Counted from the stretch's first letter, positions 7,245 to 16,592 are shown. The stretch: DNA of 64,000 nt from Dyadobacter psychrophilus (GCF_900167945.1 NZ_FUZA01000006.1:186001-250000); one strand, 5' to 3'. Numbers and translations: made by a program. Notes: generated by a model not told the origin, from the sequence alone.

Positions 7245-10151
7245 TTGTTAGAACTGAAAAGAAAGGCGATTATTATATCGTCAGTAGTTGCGGCGTTTCT
7301 TATATTCAGCACAGTGGCCTGTGTACAGCAACGCACCAAGAGGACCGGGAAAAATCAGGGCAAGCCGAACGTTACAACTTCTGCCAAACAGTCAGCGGAT
7401 TCTCTTGTTGCTGCTAAAAAACAAGCTGGCATCGACACAACCGGTGCTGGGAAGAATGCTGCGTCCAAGAGTGGTTCGGTCACATTAGGCGATACTTCGC
7501 TCACTAATAAAGGATTAACAGACTCCACTGCGGTAGATTCGCTATCAAATCCCGACGATCTTCAAAACACCGTTCAATATACTGCGGAAGATTCAACGAT
7601 TATGGACGCGGTGCTCAAACAGGTGCATTTGTACGGAAATGCCGAAGTTACGTATGGGACCATTAATCTGAAAGCCTCTTATATCCGCCTCAATTGGGTC
7701 ACCAACGAGGTTTATGCTATCGGAACCACCGATCCTGCCGATTCCACTTCCAAAAAAACGGTGGGCGATCCGATATTTCAGGATGGGCCGGAAACTTACA
7801 ACACCAAGGAAATCCGCTACAATTTCAAATCCAAAAAGGCTTTGATCCAGGGCATTGTAACGCAGGAAGGCGATGGTAACATTAGGGGTGAAAAGGTCAA
7901 GAAAGACGCTGAAGGGAATTTTTACATTCGCCATTCCATATATACAACCTGCAATCTGACGCACCCGCATTACTTCATTAATGCGCCGAAGATTAAGATG
8001 GTGAATAAAAAGCAGGTTATTTCCGGGCCTTTCAATTTGGTTATCAGTGATGTCCCGCTTCCAATTGCGCTTCCTTTCGGCTTTTTTCCTTTTCCAAAAA
8101 AGAAAGAAAATGGCACCTCGGGAATTCTCTTTCCTACATATGGAGAAGAACCTAATGGGCGTGGATTTTACCTGCGGGAAGGCGGTTATTATTTCGCGAT
8201 CAGCGAATATATTAATGCATCAGTTACCGGCCAGATTTATTCAACAGGAAGCTGGGGATTGGGCGTTGCTTCCACTTATACCAGACGTTATCAATACAAT
8301 GGTAATTTCGCTTTGCGCTTCAATAAAAATAAATCTAGCGATGAGGTTGACAGGGACCTGGGCCGGGGGCAAACCAATGATTTCAGCATTATCTGGTCCC
8401 ACGCGCCGAGGCCGCGCGGAAACTCGCAATTTTCTGCGAATGTGAATGTTAGTAGTAACAGCTACAACCAGTTGCAGGAATTTGAAACCAACAAATATAT
8501 CTCGAATGTGGCCAGTTCATCCGTGCAGTATAACCGCACTTTCGGACAATTTATGCGTGCCGCAGCGAGTTTACGGGTGAATCAGAACTTTGGACAGATT
8601 GATCCTGATCCTGCTGCTAATGGAAGAAAAAAGGACGGCAAAACGAACATATCAACGGATTTCAGCTTTGGCGTAAACCAGATCGCTCCCTTTGCGCTGA
8701 AAGGCGGACGCGGTAGATGGTATGAAAGCTTCCGTTTGGGACTTGATTTCAGTGGGAATTACGAATTGACCAACTCGCTGACCCCGATAGATACAAACTC
8801 TGCAAGTCTCGGTTTCTCAATCATTAACAATGTCGATCCTACGCGTCAGACGACAAAAATCGTCCCATTTAACCTCAACAACCTTCCTGAAATGTTGAAG
8901 GACGCGCAGTTTACAGGCCGTTACAGCTTGCCCATTTCGCTTCCCAACTTTAAGGTTCTAAGGTTTGTGAATGTTACGCCGAGCCTTTCGTTACAGGGTG
9001 AAGTTTTTACCAAACAATATGCGTATTCAGTTGAAAAAAACCAGGTCCGGATTGATACATTAAGGCAGGCCGGAACAGAATATTCTTACAATTTCGGTGC
9101 GGGCGTGAACACCCGTTTTTACGGGACATTCTTCGTCAAAGGCAAGCGGCTTGAAGCGATCCGGCATACTGTTATTCCTTCATTATCATTTACTTACACG
9201 CCGGATTTTACGGGTGATGCTTTTGGTTTTTATCAAAAAGTGAACATTAAAAACCGGGGATTGGACGAAGAATATTCGTTATCGCGGTTCAGAGGTGTAG
9301 GGACAGGCGTAAGCAACGGGCGCGCTTCGAGTGTCATTTCTTTTAGTTTGAACAACTCATTTGAAATGAAACTTAAAACCAAAAGTGACACTGCTGCACA
9401 GCAATTTGAGAAAGTGTCGTTGCTGGATAACCTGAGTTTGGGAGGAAATTATAACCTGCTGGCCGACTCGCTCAACTTGTCCAACATTACGGTGAATGCT
9501 AACGCGCGGATTGGAAAAAACCTGAATCTGAACTTCAATATGAACCTGGATCCTTATGCATATGAGGCAAATCCACGGATTTTAAGCAATCAGGTTGGGA
9601 CTAAAGTTAACAAATATGCCATTACACAAGGACAAGGATTGGCAAATCTGCAAAATCTGGGCTTCACAGTTGGAACGAGCTTTGCGCCGAAAAGCTCGGA
9701 TAAAACCAAACCGGTTACACCTGCAGCAAACGGAAACCCGACAGTTACCGAGGAGCAGCGCGAATTCATCGCCCAGAATCCAGAATTGTATGTGGATTTT
9801 AATATCCCCTGGAATGTTTCTTTGAACTATAACTTTGGCTTAACCAAACCCGGACTTTCGAAAGCGCAGCTTATCCAGGCTGTTCAGGTGACGGGTGACC
9901 TGAGCTTATCCAAGAATTTCAAAGTGAGTGTGAACACAGGTTTTGATTTTACCGCCTTTGAACCTACAATCACTTCCCTAACTCTTTACCGCGACCTGCA
10001 TTGCTGGGACATGAGTTTCAGCTGGACGCCCTTTGCCGGAAGCGCCTCCCGGGTGAGCAATTATAACTTTACATTAAAAGTAAAATCAAGCATTCTGCAG
10101 GATTTGAAAGTGACGCGTCGCCGCTCATTCTACGACAGATCTGCTTATTAA
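7245..10151 (+). CDS. LptD/OstA-like outer-membrane assembly protein
   Basis: A 968-residue protein with an N-terminal hydrophobic segment (about residues 8-25), an OstA-like beta-jellyroll region (about 100-240, including the GNAEVTYGTINLKASYIRLNW strand block) and a long beta-barrel ending in SFYDRSAY. This matches Bacteroidota LptD proteins, which insert lipopolysaccharide into the outer leaflet. Residues 35-95 are low-complexity and Ser/Ala/Thr-rich. The start is a TTG codon at 7245: no ATG occurs in frame upstream, and the hydrophobic segment begins a few residues later. A seven-codon out-of-frame ORF (ATG at 7228) ends over this start. A cysteine at the end of the hydrophobic segment (STVAC) is not a clear lipobox. 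Confidence 0.87.
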   Translation: MLELKRKAIIISSVVAAFLIFSTVACVQQRTKRTGKNQGKPNVTTSAKQSADSLVAAKKQAGIDTTGAGKNAASKSGSVTLGDTSLTNKGLTDSTAVDSLSNPDDLQNTVQYTAEDSTIMDAVLKQVHLYGNAEVTYGTINLKASYIRLNWVTNEVYAIGTTDPADSTSKKTVGDPIFQDGPETYNTKEIRYNFKSKKALIQGIVTQEGDGNIRGEKVKKDAEGNFYIRHSIYTTCNLTHPHYFINAPKIKMVNKKQVISGPFNLVISDVPLPIALPFGFFPFPKKKENGTSGILFPTYGEEPNGRGFYLREGGYYFAISEYINASVTGQIYSTGSWGLGVASTYTRRYQYNGNFALRFNKNKSSDEVDRDLGRGQTNDFSIIWSHAPRPRGNSQFSANVNVSSNSYNQLQEFETNKYISNVASSSVQYNRTFGQFMRAAASLRVNQNFGQIDPDPAANGRKKDGKTNISTDFSFGVNQIAPFALKGGRGRWYESFRLGLDFSGNYELTNSLTPIDTNSASLGFSIINNVDPTRQTTKIVPFNLNNLPEMLKDAQFTGRYSLPISLPNFKVLRFVNVTPSLSLQGEVFTKQYAYSVEKNQVRIDTLRQAGTEYSYNFGAGVNTRFYGTFFVKGKRLEAIRHTVIPSLSFTYTPDFTGDAFGFYQKVNIKNRGLDEEYSLSRFRGVGTGVSNGRASSVISFSLNNSFEMKLKTKSDTAAQQFEKVSLLDNLSLGGNYNLLADSLNLSNITVNANARIGKNLNLNFNMNLDPYAYEANPRILSNQVGTKVNKYAITQGQGLANLQNLGFTVGTSFAPKSSDKTKPVTPAANGNPTVTEEQREFIAQNPELYVDFNIPWNVSLNYNFGLTKPGLSKAQLIQAVQVTGDLSLSKNFKVSVNTGFDFTAFEPTITSLTLYRDLHCWDMSFSWTPFAGSASRVSNYNFTLKVKSSILQDLKVTRRRSFYDRSAY

Positions 10152-10171
10152 CATTGCGGTAAGGGCATAAA

Positions 10172-10202
10172 AAAATGGCCGCCCACTCAGGACCGCCATT
10201 TT
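10172..10202. terminator. Terminator between convergent lptD-like and DUF1573 genes
   Basis: Arms AAAATGGC (10172-10179) and GCCATTTT (10195-10202), with further imperfect pairing inside. T runs follow on both strands, longer on the minus strand. Confidence 0.7.
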
Positions 10203-10221
10203 CACCAAATACCGTCTCGGA

Positions 10222-10617
10222 TTATTTGGAAGATTTTGCTGCTGCTTTCGGAACCACTTCACCGTTCAGGTACAAAGTAATTGAACCTCCTTCGGTGTTA
10301 CTGAAAACCGTTACAGGCTTGTTAAAAGGACCTGCCGCAGCTGCATTGAATGTTGCTTTTACAGAACCCGTTTTACCTGGAAGTACCGGCTCTTTTGACC
10401 AAACTGGTGTTGTACATCCGCAAGACACAGTTACATTAGAAAGTACAACCGGATCAGATCCTGTGTTAGTAAACACGAATTCATGCGTTACAGGCGTTCC
10501 TTGTGGCACTTTACCAAATTTGTGCGTTTCTTCTTTGAATTTCAACACACCTTTTTGCGCAAAACTAACGGTGGACAAGCCTACCAATAAAACCAGCGCG
10601 GAAAAAAATACTTTCAT
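10222..10617 (-). CDS. DUF1573 domain-containing exported protein
   Basis: About 131 residues: a signal peptide (MKVFFSALVLLVGLSTVSFAQ) followed by a single DUF1573 immunoglobulin-like domain. The hallmark is visible in the TFKFGKVPQG-like opening (HKFGKVPQGTPVTHEF) and the central SCGCTTP motif. These small proteins are very common in Bacteroidota and are thought to be periplasmic or surface-exposed; their function is not established. The frame opens at 10659 but the methionine before the signal peptide (10617) is the better start. It is a single-gene unit, convergent with the LptD-like gene. Confidence 0.88.
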   Translation of the reverse strand: MKVFFSALVLLVGLSTVSFAQKGVLKFKEETHKFGKVPQGTPVTHEFVFTNTGSDPVVLSNVTVSCGCTTPVWSKEPVLPGKTGSVKATFNAAAAGPFNKPVTVFSNTEGGSITLYLNGEVVPKAAAKSSK

Positions 10618-10826
10618 GATACTAACTATACATTTAGTGGTGAAAAAAGTAACTAGCAAACAAGATTAAGTTATAAAAGTTAAATTTAATAATCATTAAC
10701 CAATATTAACAATGCCCTCGAAAGTTATACGTGCCACTGCGGTGTTTATTATTTTCCTGCATAATTTTGGCTTGCATTCAAAAAAACGTAATTTAACTAC
10801 GGATTCATTCCAAGTAAATTTTGCTT

Positions 10827-13235
10827 ATGCTTCAAAATGATAGTTTGACCGGTTCCAGTGTGTTGAGTAAGGAGAGTATCACCAAAGATTATCGCCTTGC
10901 TTGCGAAAGTCGTCAGGTGAGTTTGCTGGGAAGGAAGGATACCATGGGCGGCCGTTCTAAATTTGGCATTTTCGGAGATGGTAAAGAGGTAGCGCAGATC
11001 GCATTGTCGAGAGCATTTAAGCTAGGAGATTTTCGCTCCGGATATTACCGGGACCAGACGATTGAAGCCGCTGTCGGTAACATTACCTGGCAACAATTTT
11101 TTGCGCAAATGTACGCCCACGCGGATCTCGAACACGAGCCAAGTACGGGCGGGAGATCCATGAACGGACATTTCTCCACCCGGTGGCTGGATGAAAACGG
11201 TCAGTGGCTGGATCAGACAAAACTTTATAATTCGGTTTGTGACATATCTTCTACGGCCGGGCAAATCCCCAGGGCTGTCGGCCTTGCCTATGCTTCAAAA
11301 TTATTCCGGGAAAACCCGGATCTACACCATCTGACGAATTTTACACGGCAGGGAAATGAGATTGTTTTTGCAACGATTGGCGACGCGTCCACCTCTCAGG
11401 GCATGTTCCTGGAAGCGATGAATGCGGCCGGAGTTTTGCAAATTCCACTGCTGACGTCCGTTTGGGACGATGGTTATGGCATCTCCGTTCCTGTTGAATA
11501 TCAGACTACAAAATCAAGTATTTCCAAGGCGCTGGCAGGTTTGCAACGCAATGAGGAAGAGCTTGGATTAGAAATATTTACAGTAAAAGGCTGGGACTAT
11601 CCGGCTATTATTGAGACTTACCAAAGGGCTGCGAAGCTTTGCAGAGAAGAGCATGTTCCCGTTTTAATCCATGTTACTGAGCTTACGCAACCTCAGGGCC
11701 ATTCCACTTCCGGGTCGCATGAGCGATACAAATCGAAGCAGCGATTGAAATGGGAAAACGATCGCGATTGCAATCTACGATTTCGCAACTGGATCCTGCA
11801 AAACGGCTACGCAACGGACGAGGAGCTCGAACAAATAGAGGTTGAGGCCAAAGAAACTGCCCATAATGCGCGTAACCTGGCTTGGCAGGCTTACCGCAAG
11901 GAACTCGATAAGGAATATCTCGAAACGATCCAACTCTTGCAGGACGCCATGCGGTCGAGTTCGCATTCCAACGAACTGAGCAATATTATCCTGGAACTCT
12001 CTAAAACTTATCTCCCGGTAAGAAGGGATATGGTTTCCAGCGTTCGAAAAGCTTTGCGACTGCTCGGAAGAGAAGATAATCCAATGAAAGATGCGCTGAA
12101 AGCATCGCTTCAAAGTAGCCTGAAAGACAACGCTCTGCGTTTTAGCACCCATCTTTACAGCGAATCTGCCGAATCTCCTTTAAATGTTGCAGAAGTAAAG
12201 CCTGTATTTACAGAAGACAGCCCAACCGTGGATGGCCGGGAAATTATTCGTTCGTATTTCAATGCACTTTTCGAAAGAGATCCTCGTGTAGTGACGTTGG
12301 GCGAAGACGTTGGTTTCATCGGTGACGTAAATCAGGGACTAGCAGGTTTGCAGGAGAAATTTGGTGAATTAAGAATTACAGACACGGGAATCCGGGAGAC
12401 GACGATCGTGGGACAGGGCATCGGGATGTCCATGCGGGGATTAAGGCCGATCGTAGAAATCCAGTATTTTGATTATATCTACTATGCGCTGGCAACGCTT
12501 ACGGACGATCTGGCAACATTACATTATAGAACTGCCGGTGGACAAAAAGCACCCTTAATCATTCGTACGCGCGGGCACAGGCTCGAAGGAATCTGGCATT
12601 CCGGTTCTCCGATGGGCACTATGTTGAGCAGCCTTCGCGGGATCCATGTTATTGTACCACGAAATTTTGTGCAAGCCGCCGGATTTTACAATACATTAAT
12701 GAAAGGCGACGACCCCGCTTTAATCGTTGAGCCGCTTAATTCTTACCGCCAAAAAGAAATTTTACCAAACAATATCGGCGAAATCTGCGTCCCACTGGGT
12801 GAACCTGAAATAATTCGTGAAGGAAATGACATTACCATTGTGACCTATGGCTCCATGTGCCGTATAGTAATGGAAGCCGCAGCTCAATTGCAAAAATCAG
12901 GCATAGAAGCAGAGGTTATTGATGTGCAGACTTTGTTGCCTTTTGATATTAACAGCCGCATTGCCGAATCTGTTAAAAAAACCAACAGGGTTATTTTCGC
13001 TGACGAGGATTTGCCGGGAAGCGCTTCTGCTTATATGATGCAGCAGGTGGTGGAAAAGCAAAATGTTTATCGCTGGCTGGATTCTGCGCCCATAACCGTT
13101 TCGGCGAAAGATCACCGTCCTCCATACGGATCGGATGGCGATTATTTCTCTAAACCAAACGCAGATGACATTTTCGAAGCAGCCTACCGAATCATGCGAG
13201 AAGCCAACCCGGAACATTACCCGGAGCTTTTCTGA
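10827..13235 (+). CDS. Fused E1 alpha-beta component of a 2-oxoacid dehydrogenase complex
   Basis: About 802 residues. The first half (to about 380) is an E1-alpha thiamine-diphosphate domain, with GDASTSQGMFLEAMNAAGV followed by WDDGYGIS in the place of the GDG-NN motif. The second half (from about 475) is an E1-beta transketolase domain (LGEDVGFIGDVNQGLAGL, ITDTGIRE, TRGHRLEGIWHSGSPM) with the C-terminal domain (DVQTLLPFD). In most bacteria the two halves are separate genes. Likely role: decarboxylation of pyruvate or branched-chain 2-oxoacids before transfer to a lipoyl E2; no E2 or E3 gene is present here. The reading frame contains a TTG at 10821, but the ATG at 10827 is the natural start. 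A TAATTTTG box at 10762-10769 may be its -7 element. Confidence 0.9.
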   Translation: MLQNDSLTGSSVLSKESITKDYRLACESRQVSLLGRKDTMGGRSKFGIFGDGKEVAQIALSRAFKLGDFRSGYYRDQTIEAAVGNITWQQFFAQMYAHADLEHEPSTGGRSMNGHFSTRWLDENGQWLDQTKLYNSVCDISSTAGQIPRAVGLAYASKLFRENPDLHHLTNFTRQGNEIVFATIGDASTSQGMFLEAMNAAGVLQIPLLTSVWDDGYGISVPVEYQTTKSSISKALAGLQRNEEELGLEIFTVKGWDYPAIIETYQRAAKLCREEHVPVLIHVTELTQPQGHSTSGSHERYKSKQRLKWENDRDCNLRFRNWILQNGYATDEELEQIEVEAKETAHNARNLAWQAYRKELDKEYLETIQLLQDAMRSSSHSNELSNIILELSKTYLPVRRDMVSSVRKALRLLGREDNPMKDALKASLQSSLKDNALRFSTHLYSESAESPLNVAEVKPVFTEDSPTVDGREIIRSYFNALFERDPRVVTLGEDVGFIGDVNQGLAGLQEKFGELRITDTGIRETTIVGQGIGMSMRGLRPIVEIQYFDYIYYALATLTDDLATLHYRTAGGQKAPLIIRTRGHRLEGIWHSGSPMGTMLSSLRGIHVIVPRNFVQAAGFYNTLMKGDDPALIVEPLNSYRQKEILPNNIGEICVPLGEPEIIREGNDITIVTYGSMCRIVMEAAAQLQKSGIEAEVIDVQTLLPFDINSRIAESVKKTNRVIFADEDLPGSASAYMMQQVVEKQNVYRWLDSAPITVSAKDHRPPYGSDGDYFSKPNADDIFEAAYRIMREANPEHYPELF

Positions 13236-13836
13236 CATTGTTAATGCTGTTTATTTCAAAATAGGAAAAAGAGTTTTAGATATATTTTTAGCGGCGACCG
13301 GACTAATCATCCTGTCGCCGCTTTTTGTTTTAATCTCTTTATTGATTTGGCTGGAAGCCAAAGGTAATGTGTTGTTCATTCAGTTGAGGCCTGGATTGAA
13401 TGGGAAGGTTTTTGTTTTGATCAAATTCCGCACATTAACTGACGTTCAGGCTACACCAAGCACAAAGACACATGGCATGTCGCCATTCGGCAAATTCCTC
13501 CGCAGAACTTCACTGGACGAAATCCCGCAGCTTTGGAATGTTTTGAAAGGCGATATGAGCCTCGTAGGACCAAGACCGCTGCTTCCTGAGTATCTCGAAC
13601 TGTACAATGCTGAACAACGCATGCGTCACGATGTTATGCCCGGCATCACAGGCTGGGCGCAGGTTAACGGACGCACCGCGATCGCTTGGGAAAAGAAATT
13701 TGAACTGGATGTCTGGTATGTAAAGAACAAATCTTTCAGACTGGATATGCAGATCTTGTATTTGACCTTCATAATGATATTCAAAAAACCAGGGAAACAA
13801 ACACATGCCTCATTCGAAAAATTTAAGGGTTTATAA
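13165..13836 (+). CDS. Phosphoglycosyl transferase (PglC-like sugar transferase)
   Basis: A monotopic phosphoglycosyl transferase that would move a phospho-sugar from UDP-sugar to undecaprenyl phosphate at the inner membrane. It shows the re-entrant membrane helix (VLDIFLAATGLIILSPLFVL), the RPGLNGKVFVLIKFRTL block, the catalytic region RRTSLDEIPQLWNVLKGDMSLVGPRPLLPEY and GITGWAQVNGR. Compared with PglC (about 200 residues) the true protein should begin near 13240, but there is no ATG, GTG or TTG there in frame: the candidates are ATG 13165 (used here), ATG 13135, or an ATT at 13237. The first two overlap the E1 gene by 71 and 101 bases. Domain identity is firm, the start is not. Confidence 0.85.
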   Translation: MTFSKQPTESCEKPTRNITRSFSDIVNAVYFKIGKRVLDIFLAATGLIILSPLFVLISLLIWLEAKGNVLFIQLRPGLNGKVFVLIKFRTLTDVQATPSTKTHGMSPFGKFLRRTSLDEIPQLWNVLKGDMSLVGPRPLLPEYLELYNAEQRMRHDVMPGITGWAQVNGRTAIAWEKKFELDVWYVKNKSFRLDMQILYLTFIMIFKKPGKQTHASFEKFKGL

Positions 13837-13869
13837 AAACATCATATTTCACACACATTTCAACAATTT

Positions 13870-14541
13870 ATGCTCATATACGGTGCAGGCGGTCACGCCA
13901 AGGTTATTATTAGTTTACTGAGGAATTCAGGCACTTCTGTAAAAGCGATTTTTGATGATGATCCAGCAAAAAGGACATTTGAAGAAATCTCAGTTACAGG
14001 TTCCTACGATCCCGATTTGCATGTTCATGAAACATTGATCCTGGCAATAGGCGACAATGCTAAGCGCGCGCAGCTGGCCGCAAAAATCGTTCACCGCTTC
14101 GAAAACGTATTTCATTATTCCTCTCTGATTGACCGCGATGTTCGCTTCGGCTTGGGAAATGTGATCCTGCACTGCGCTGTTATTCAAACCGATGCGATCA
14201 TTGGTAATCATTGCATTATTAACACGAGCGCAATAATCGAACATGAATGTAAAATTTCAGATTTTGTCCACATCGCTCCCGGCTCGGTGCTTTGCGGCAA
14301 TGTTACGGTTGGCGAATGCACGCTGATCGGCGCAGGAAGCGTCGTCGTTCCCAATGTTGTCATTGGAAAAAATTGTCTGATCGGCGCGGGAAGCGTCGTC
14401 ACGAAAAATATCCCCGACGGGGTCATTGTCCGCGGAAATCCTGCACGAATCATTACACAAACACACTATGGAAAAGAAAATCTGGCTCTCGCCACCGCAT
14501 ATGGGCGGCACGGAAATGACTTACATTCAGCAGGCATTTGA
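13870..14541 (+). CDS. NeuD/PglD-type sugar O/N-acetyltransferase
   Basis: A 223-residue left-handed beta-helix acetyltransferase. An N-terminal Rossmann-like subdomain (LIYGAGGHAKVI, about residues 2-13, then FDDDPAKR) is followed from about residue 95 by hexapeptide repeats (VILHCAVIQTDAIIGNHCIINTSAIIEHE, then IAPGSVLCGNVTVG). The catalytic base is probably the His in IEHECKI (about 124). Proteins of this build acetylate UDP-4-amino sugars with acetyl-CoA. It sits 33 bases after the PglC-like gene and overlaps the aminotransferase gene by 74 bases, as in bacillosamine-type clusters. The last 15 residues beyond the hexapeptide domain overlap the next gene. Confidence 0.9.
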   Translation: MLIYGAGGHAKVIISLLRNSGTSVKAIFDDDPAKRTFEEISVTGSYDPDLHVHETLILAIGDNAKRAQLAAKIVHRFENVFHYSSLIDRDVRFGLGNVILHCAVIQTDAIIGNHCIINTSAIIEHECKISDFVHIAPGSVLCGNVTVGECTLIGAGSVVVPNVVIGKNCLIGAGSVVTKNIPDGVIVRGNPARIITQTHYGKENLALATAYGRHGNDLHSAGI

Positions 14542-15595
14542 AACAAACTGGATCGCGCCTATTGGTGCCAATGTTGCTGCTTTCGAGAAGCAGATTGAAG
14601 AGTTTATCGGTTTTGGACATGTTGCAGCATTGTCATCGGGGACCGCGGCGTTGCATCTTGCACTGATCATGCTCGGTGTTGGGAAAGGCGACGTCGTGAT
14701 TTGCCAGTCTCTCACATTTGCAGCTAGCGCCAATCCGATTATTTACCAAGGCGGCATTCCCATTTTTGTCGATAGTGAGCCAGTCACCTGGAATATTTGT
14801 CCGGATGCATTGGAACATGCCATCCGGCATTGTTTCAATAAAGGAAAAAGGCCCAAGGCCATCATTATCGTGCATCTGTACGGAATGCCCGCGCGTATGG
14901 ATGAAATTCTTGCGTTATGCAATCGCTATGACATTCCACTGATAGAAGACGCTGCCGAGGCGCTTGGCTCCGAATACAATGGTCAAAAAGCCGGTTCATT
15001 TGGCGCGTTCGGTATATTCTCTTTTAATGGCAATAAGATCATCACGACATCGGGAGGCGGAGCGCTTTGGTCTGCCGATCGCAAGCTCATTGAAAAAACG
15101 AAGTTTCTGGCTGCCCAGGCAAGAGATCCCGCACCGTATTACGAGCATTCGGCAACGGGTTATAATTATGGCCTAAGCAATATTTGTGCGGGAATAGGAA
15201 GAGGGCAAATGCAGGTTTTAGAAACACGAATCGCCCAGAGAAGGGCTATCTATGATTTTTATCAAAAAGCATTACAAAATTTACCGGGACTAAGCTTTCA
15301 AAACGAGTTTGCGGAATGCTTCTCGAATCGTTGGCTAACTGCTTTATCAATCGATTTTCAACAATCAGAAATTTCGCCACAAATGCTGATTGCGGAGTTA
15401 GAAAGCAGGAACATTGAATCCAGGCACTTGTGGAAGCCAATGCACTTACAGCCTGTTTTTAAGGACGCTCTTTACTTTGGTGGCACCGTGGCTGAGCAAT
15501 TGTTTCAAACGGGAATTTGTTTGCCCTCTGGTTCAAGCCTGTTACCGGGGGATCTGGAACGGGTTAGAGGCGCGATTAGTAACCTTTTTACATAA
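14468..15595 (+). CDS. DegT/DnrJ/EryC1/StrS-family sugar aminotransferase (PglE-like)
   Basis: About 375 residues of a PLP enzyme that adds an amino group to a UDP-4-keto sugar, using glutamate. The start MEKKIWLSPPHMGGTEM is typical; then SSGTAALHLAL binds PLP phosphate, LIEDAAEALGSEYNGQKAGSFG holds the conserved aspartate, and FSFNGNKIITTSGGG contains the Schiff-base lysine (NGNK, about residue 183). It resembles PglE and related enzymes. With the acetyltransferase and phosphoglycosyl transferase upstream it forms the three steps downstream of a UDP-GlcNAc 4,6-dehydratase (PglF), which is not in this window. The ATG at 14468 is preferred over a TTG at 14426; it lies inside the acetyltransferase gene. 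Confidence 0.92.
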   Translation: MEKKIWLSPPHMGGTEMTYIQQAFETNWIAPIGANVAAFEKQIEEFIGFGHVAALSSGTAALHLALIMLGVGKGDVVICQSLTFAASANPIIYQGGIPIFVDSEPVTWNICPDALEHAIRHCFNKGKRPKAIIIVHLYGMPARMDEILALCNRYDIPLIEDAAEALGSEYNGQKAGSFGAFGIFSFNGNKIITTSGGGALWSADRKLIEKTKFLAAQARDPAPYYEHSATGYNYGLSNICAGIGRGQMQVLETRIAQRRAIYDFYQKALQNLPGLSFQNEFAECFSNRWLTALSIDFQQSEISPQMLIAELESRNIESRHLWKPMHLQPVFKDALYFGGTVAEQLFQTGICLPSGSSLLPGDLERVRGAISNLFT

Positions 15596-15626
15596 AAAAT
15601 GTCCGCGAACAGGCTTCGCGGACATT
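15595..15626 (-). terminator. Intrinsic terminator of the FKBP gene
   Basis: Twelve-base perfect arms AATGTCCGCGAA (15598-15609) and TTCGCGGACATT (15615-15626) with a five-base loop. The T run is on the minus strand, so it mainly serves the FKBP gene, but it also abuts the stop of the convergent aminotransferase. Confidence 0.85.
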
Positions 15627-15645
15627 CCGTAATTAACTGATATTA

Positions 15646-16515
15646 TTATGGTTGCAGAACCTCAATTTCGAATTGCAAAGGTGTATAAGGCAAAATCGTA
15701 TTGAATCCGGTTTTCCCATAGCCAAGAGCAGAAGGGAAAATGATAATCGCTTTTTCTTTAAAACGCAGTTTGCGGAGCGCCCGGTCAAATCCCGGGATTG
15801 TTCCAGCCGATCCGGTCGTGAAACTGCTCGTTCTTTCATCAAATTTTGTGTCATCGAGTAATCTGCCAACGTATTTGACACTCACCGCTCTTCCAACAGG
15901 TATCGTATCGCCGGTTACGGTATTTGTCCGGATGATCACGAGGTTATCAGAAGTTCTTTCAATGTTTGCGGGTTTATAACCTTTCGCTGCAATAAAATCA
16001 TCAATTTGCTGCGACTCAGAGCGGGTTTTGATAAATTCAACTTCCAGACGGATCGGTGAATAGGCCGGGATATTTACTTTATCCACATTTCCGGAAGCCA
16101 GATAAAATGGCAAAAAGAATGTTGTTTTTTCGCCTGTTCTCATCAAAAATATGCCTCGTTCTATGCCACCCCAATATTGGTAACCCTCAACCGGAAAAGT
16201 AAATGTTGTTTTGCTGTCCACCGTGGATGACACAACCTTGGTTCCGTCGAGCAGGTAACCTGTGTATTTGATCGTTGCCGCATCGCCTCTTTTTGCTAAC
16301 ACGCCATTTGGATTGGCGACCCGGGTGATATAGTATAGTCCCGAGCTGTCTCTGATGGCTTTTGAACCTGAGCTGTCCGTTTTAAGATAGTTCTCGATAG
16401 CAACTTCGTTCTCTTTTACTTTCGCAGTATCATCCGTATTGTCCGAATCCATACAACCCGACAAACCGATAAGCAGGGCAAATACGATGATCAATGATAA
16501 ATTAATTCGCTTCAT
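15646..16515 (-). CDS. Lipoprotein with two FKBP-type peptidyl-prolyl isomerase domains
   Basis: A 289-residue lipoprotein: signal sequence with lipobox LSGC (Cys about 21), an Asp-rich stretch typical of surface-directed Bacteroidota lipoproteins (MDSDNTDD), then two FKBP domains. The first (about 80-170) has GDAATIKYTGYLLDGTKV and a diverged active site (YWGGIERGIFLM). The second (about 205-289) keeps VSVKYVGRLLDDTKFDE, TIPGFDRALRKLRFKEKAIIIFPSALGYG and a normal C-terminus, and is the more likely active isomerase. It would assist folding of periplasmic or outer-membrane proteins. It is a single-gene unit with its own terminator. Confidence 0.9.
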   Translation of the reverse strand: MKRINLSLIIVFALLIGLSGCMDSDNTDDTAKVKENEVAIENYLKTDSSGSKAIRDSSGLYYITRVANPNGVLAKRGDAATIKYTGYLLDGTKVVSSTVDSKTTFTFPVEGYQYWGGIERGIFLMRTGEKTTFFLPFYLASGNVDKVNIPAYSPIRLEVEFIKTRSESQQIDDFIAAKGYKPANIERTSDNLVIIRTNTVTGDTIPVGRAVSVKYVGRLLDDTKFDERTSSFTTGSAGTIPGFDRALRKLRFKEKAIIIFPSALGYGKTGFNTILPYTPLQFEIEVLQP

Positions 16516-16592
16516 TTCTTTTCCTTCTTCTTTAAATTAGTGGGAACTGTTGTTTTTAGACAGAGATGCTTGTAACCTTGAAATGGTTGTAA

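Noticed and set aside
14208..14511. Several minus-strand ORFs within the acetyltransferase gene
   Set aside because: They mirror the hexapeptide-repeat codons of the real gene and show repetitive shadows, not independent proteins.
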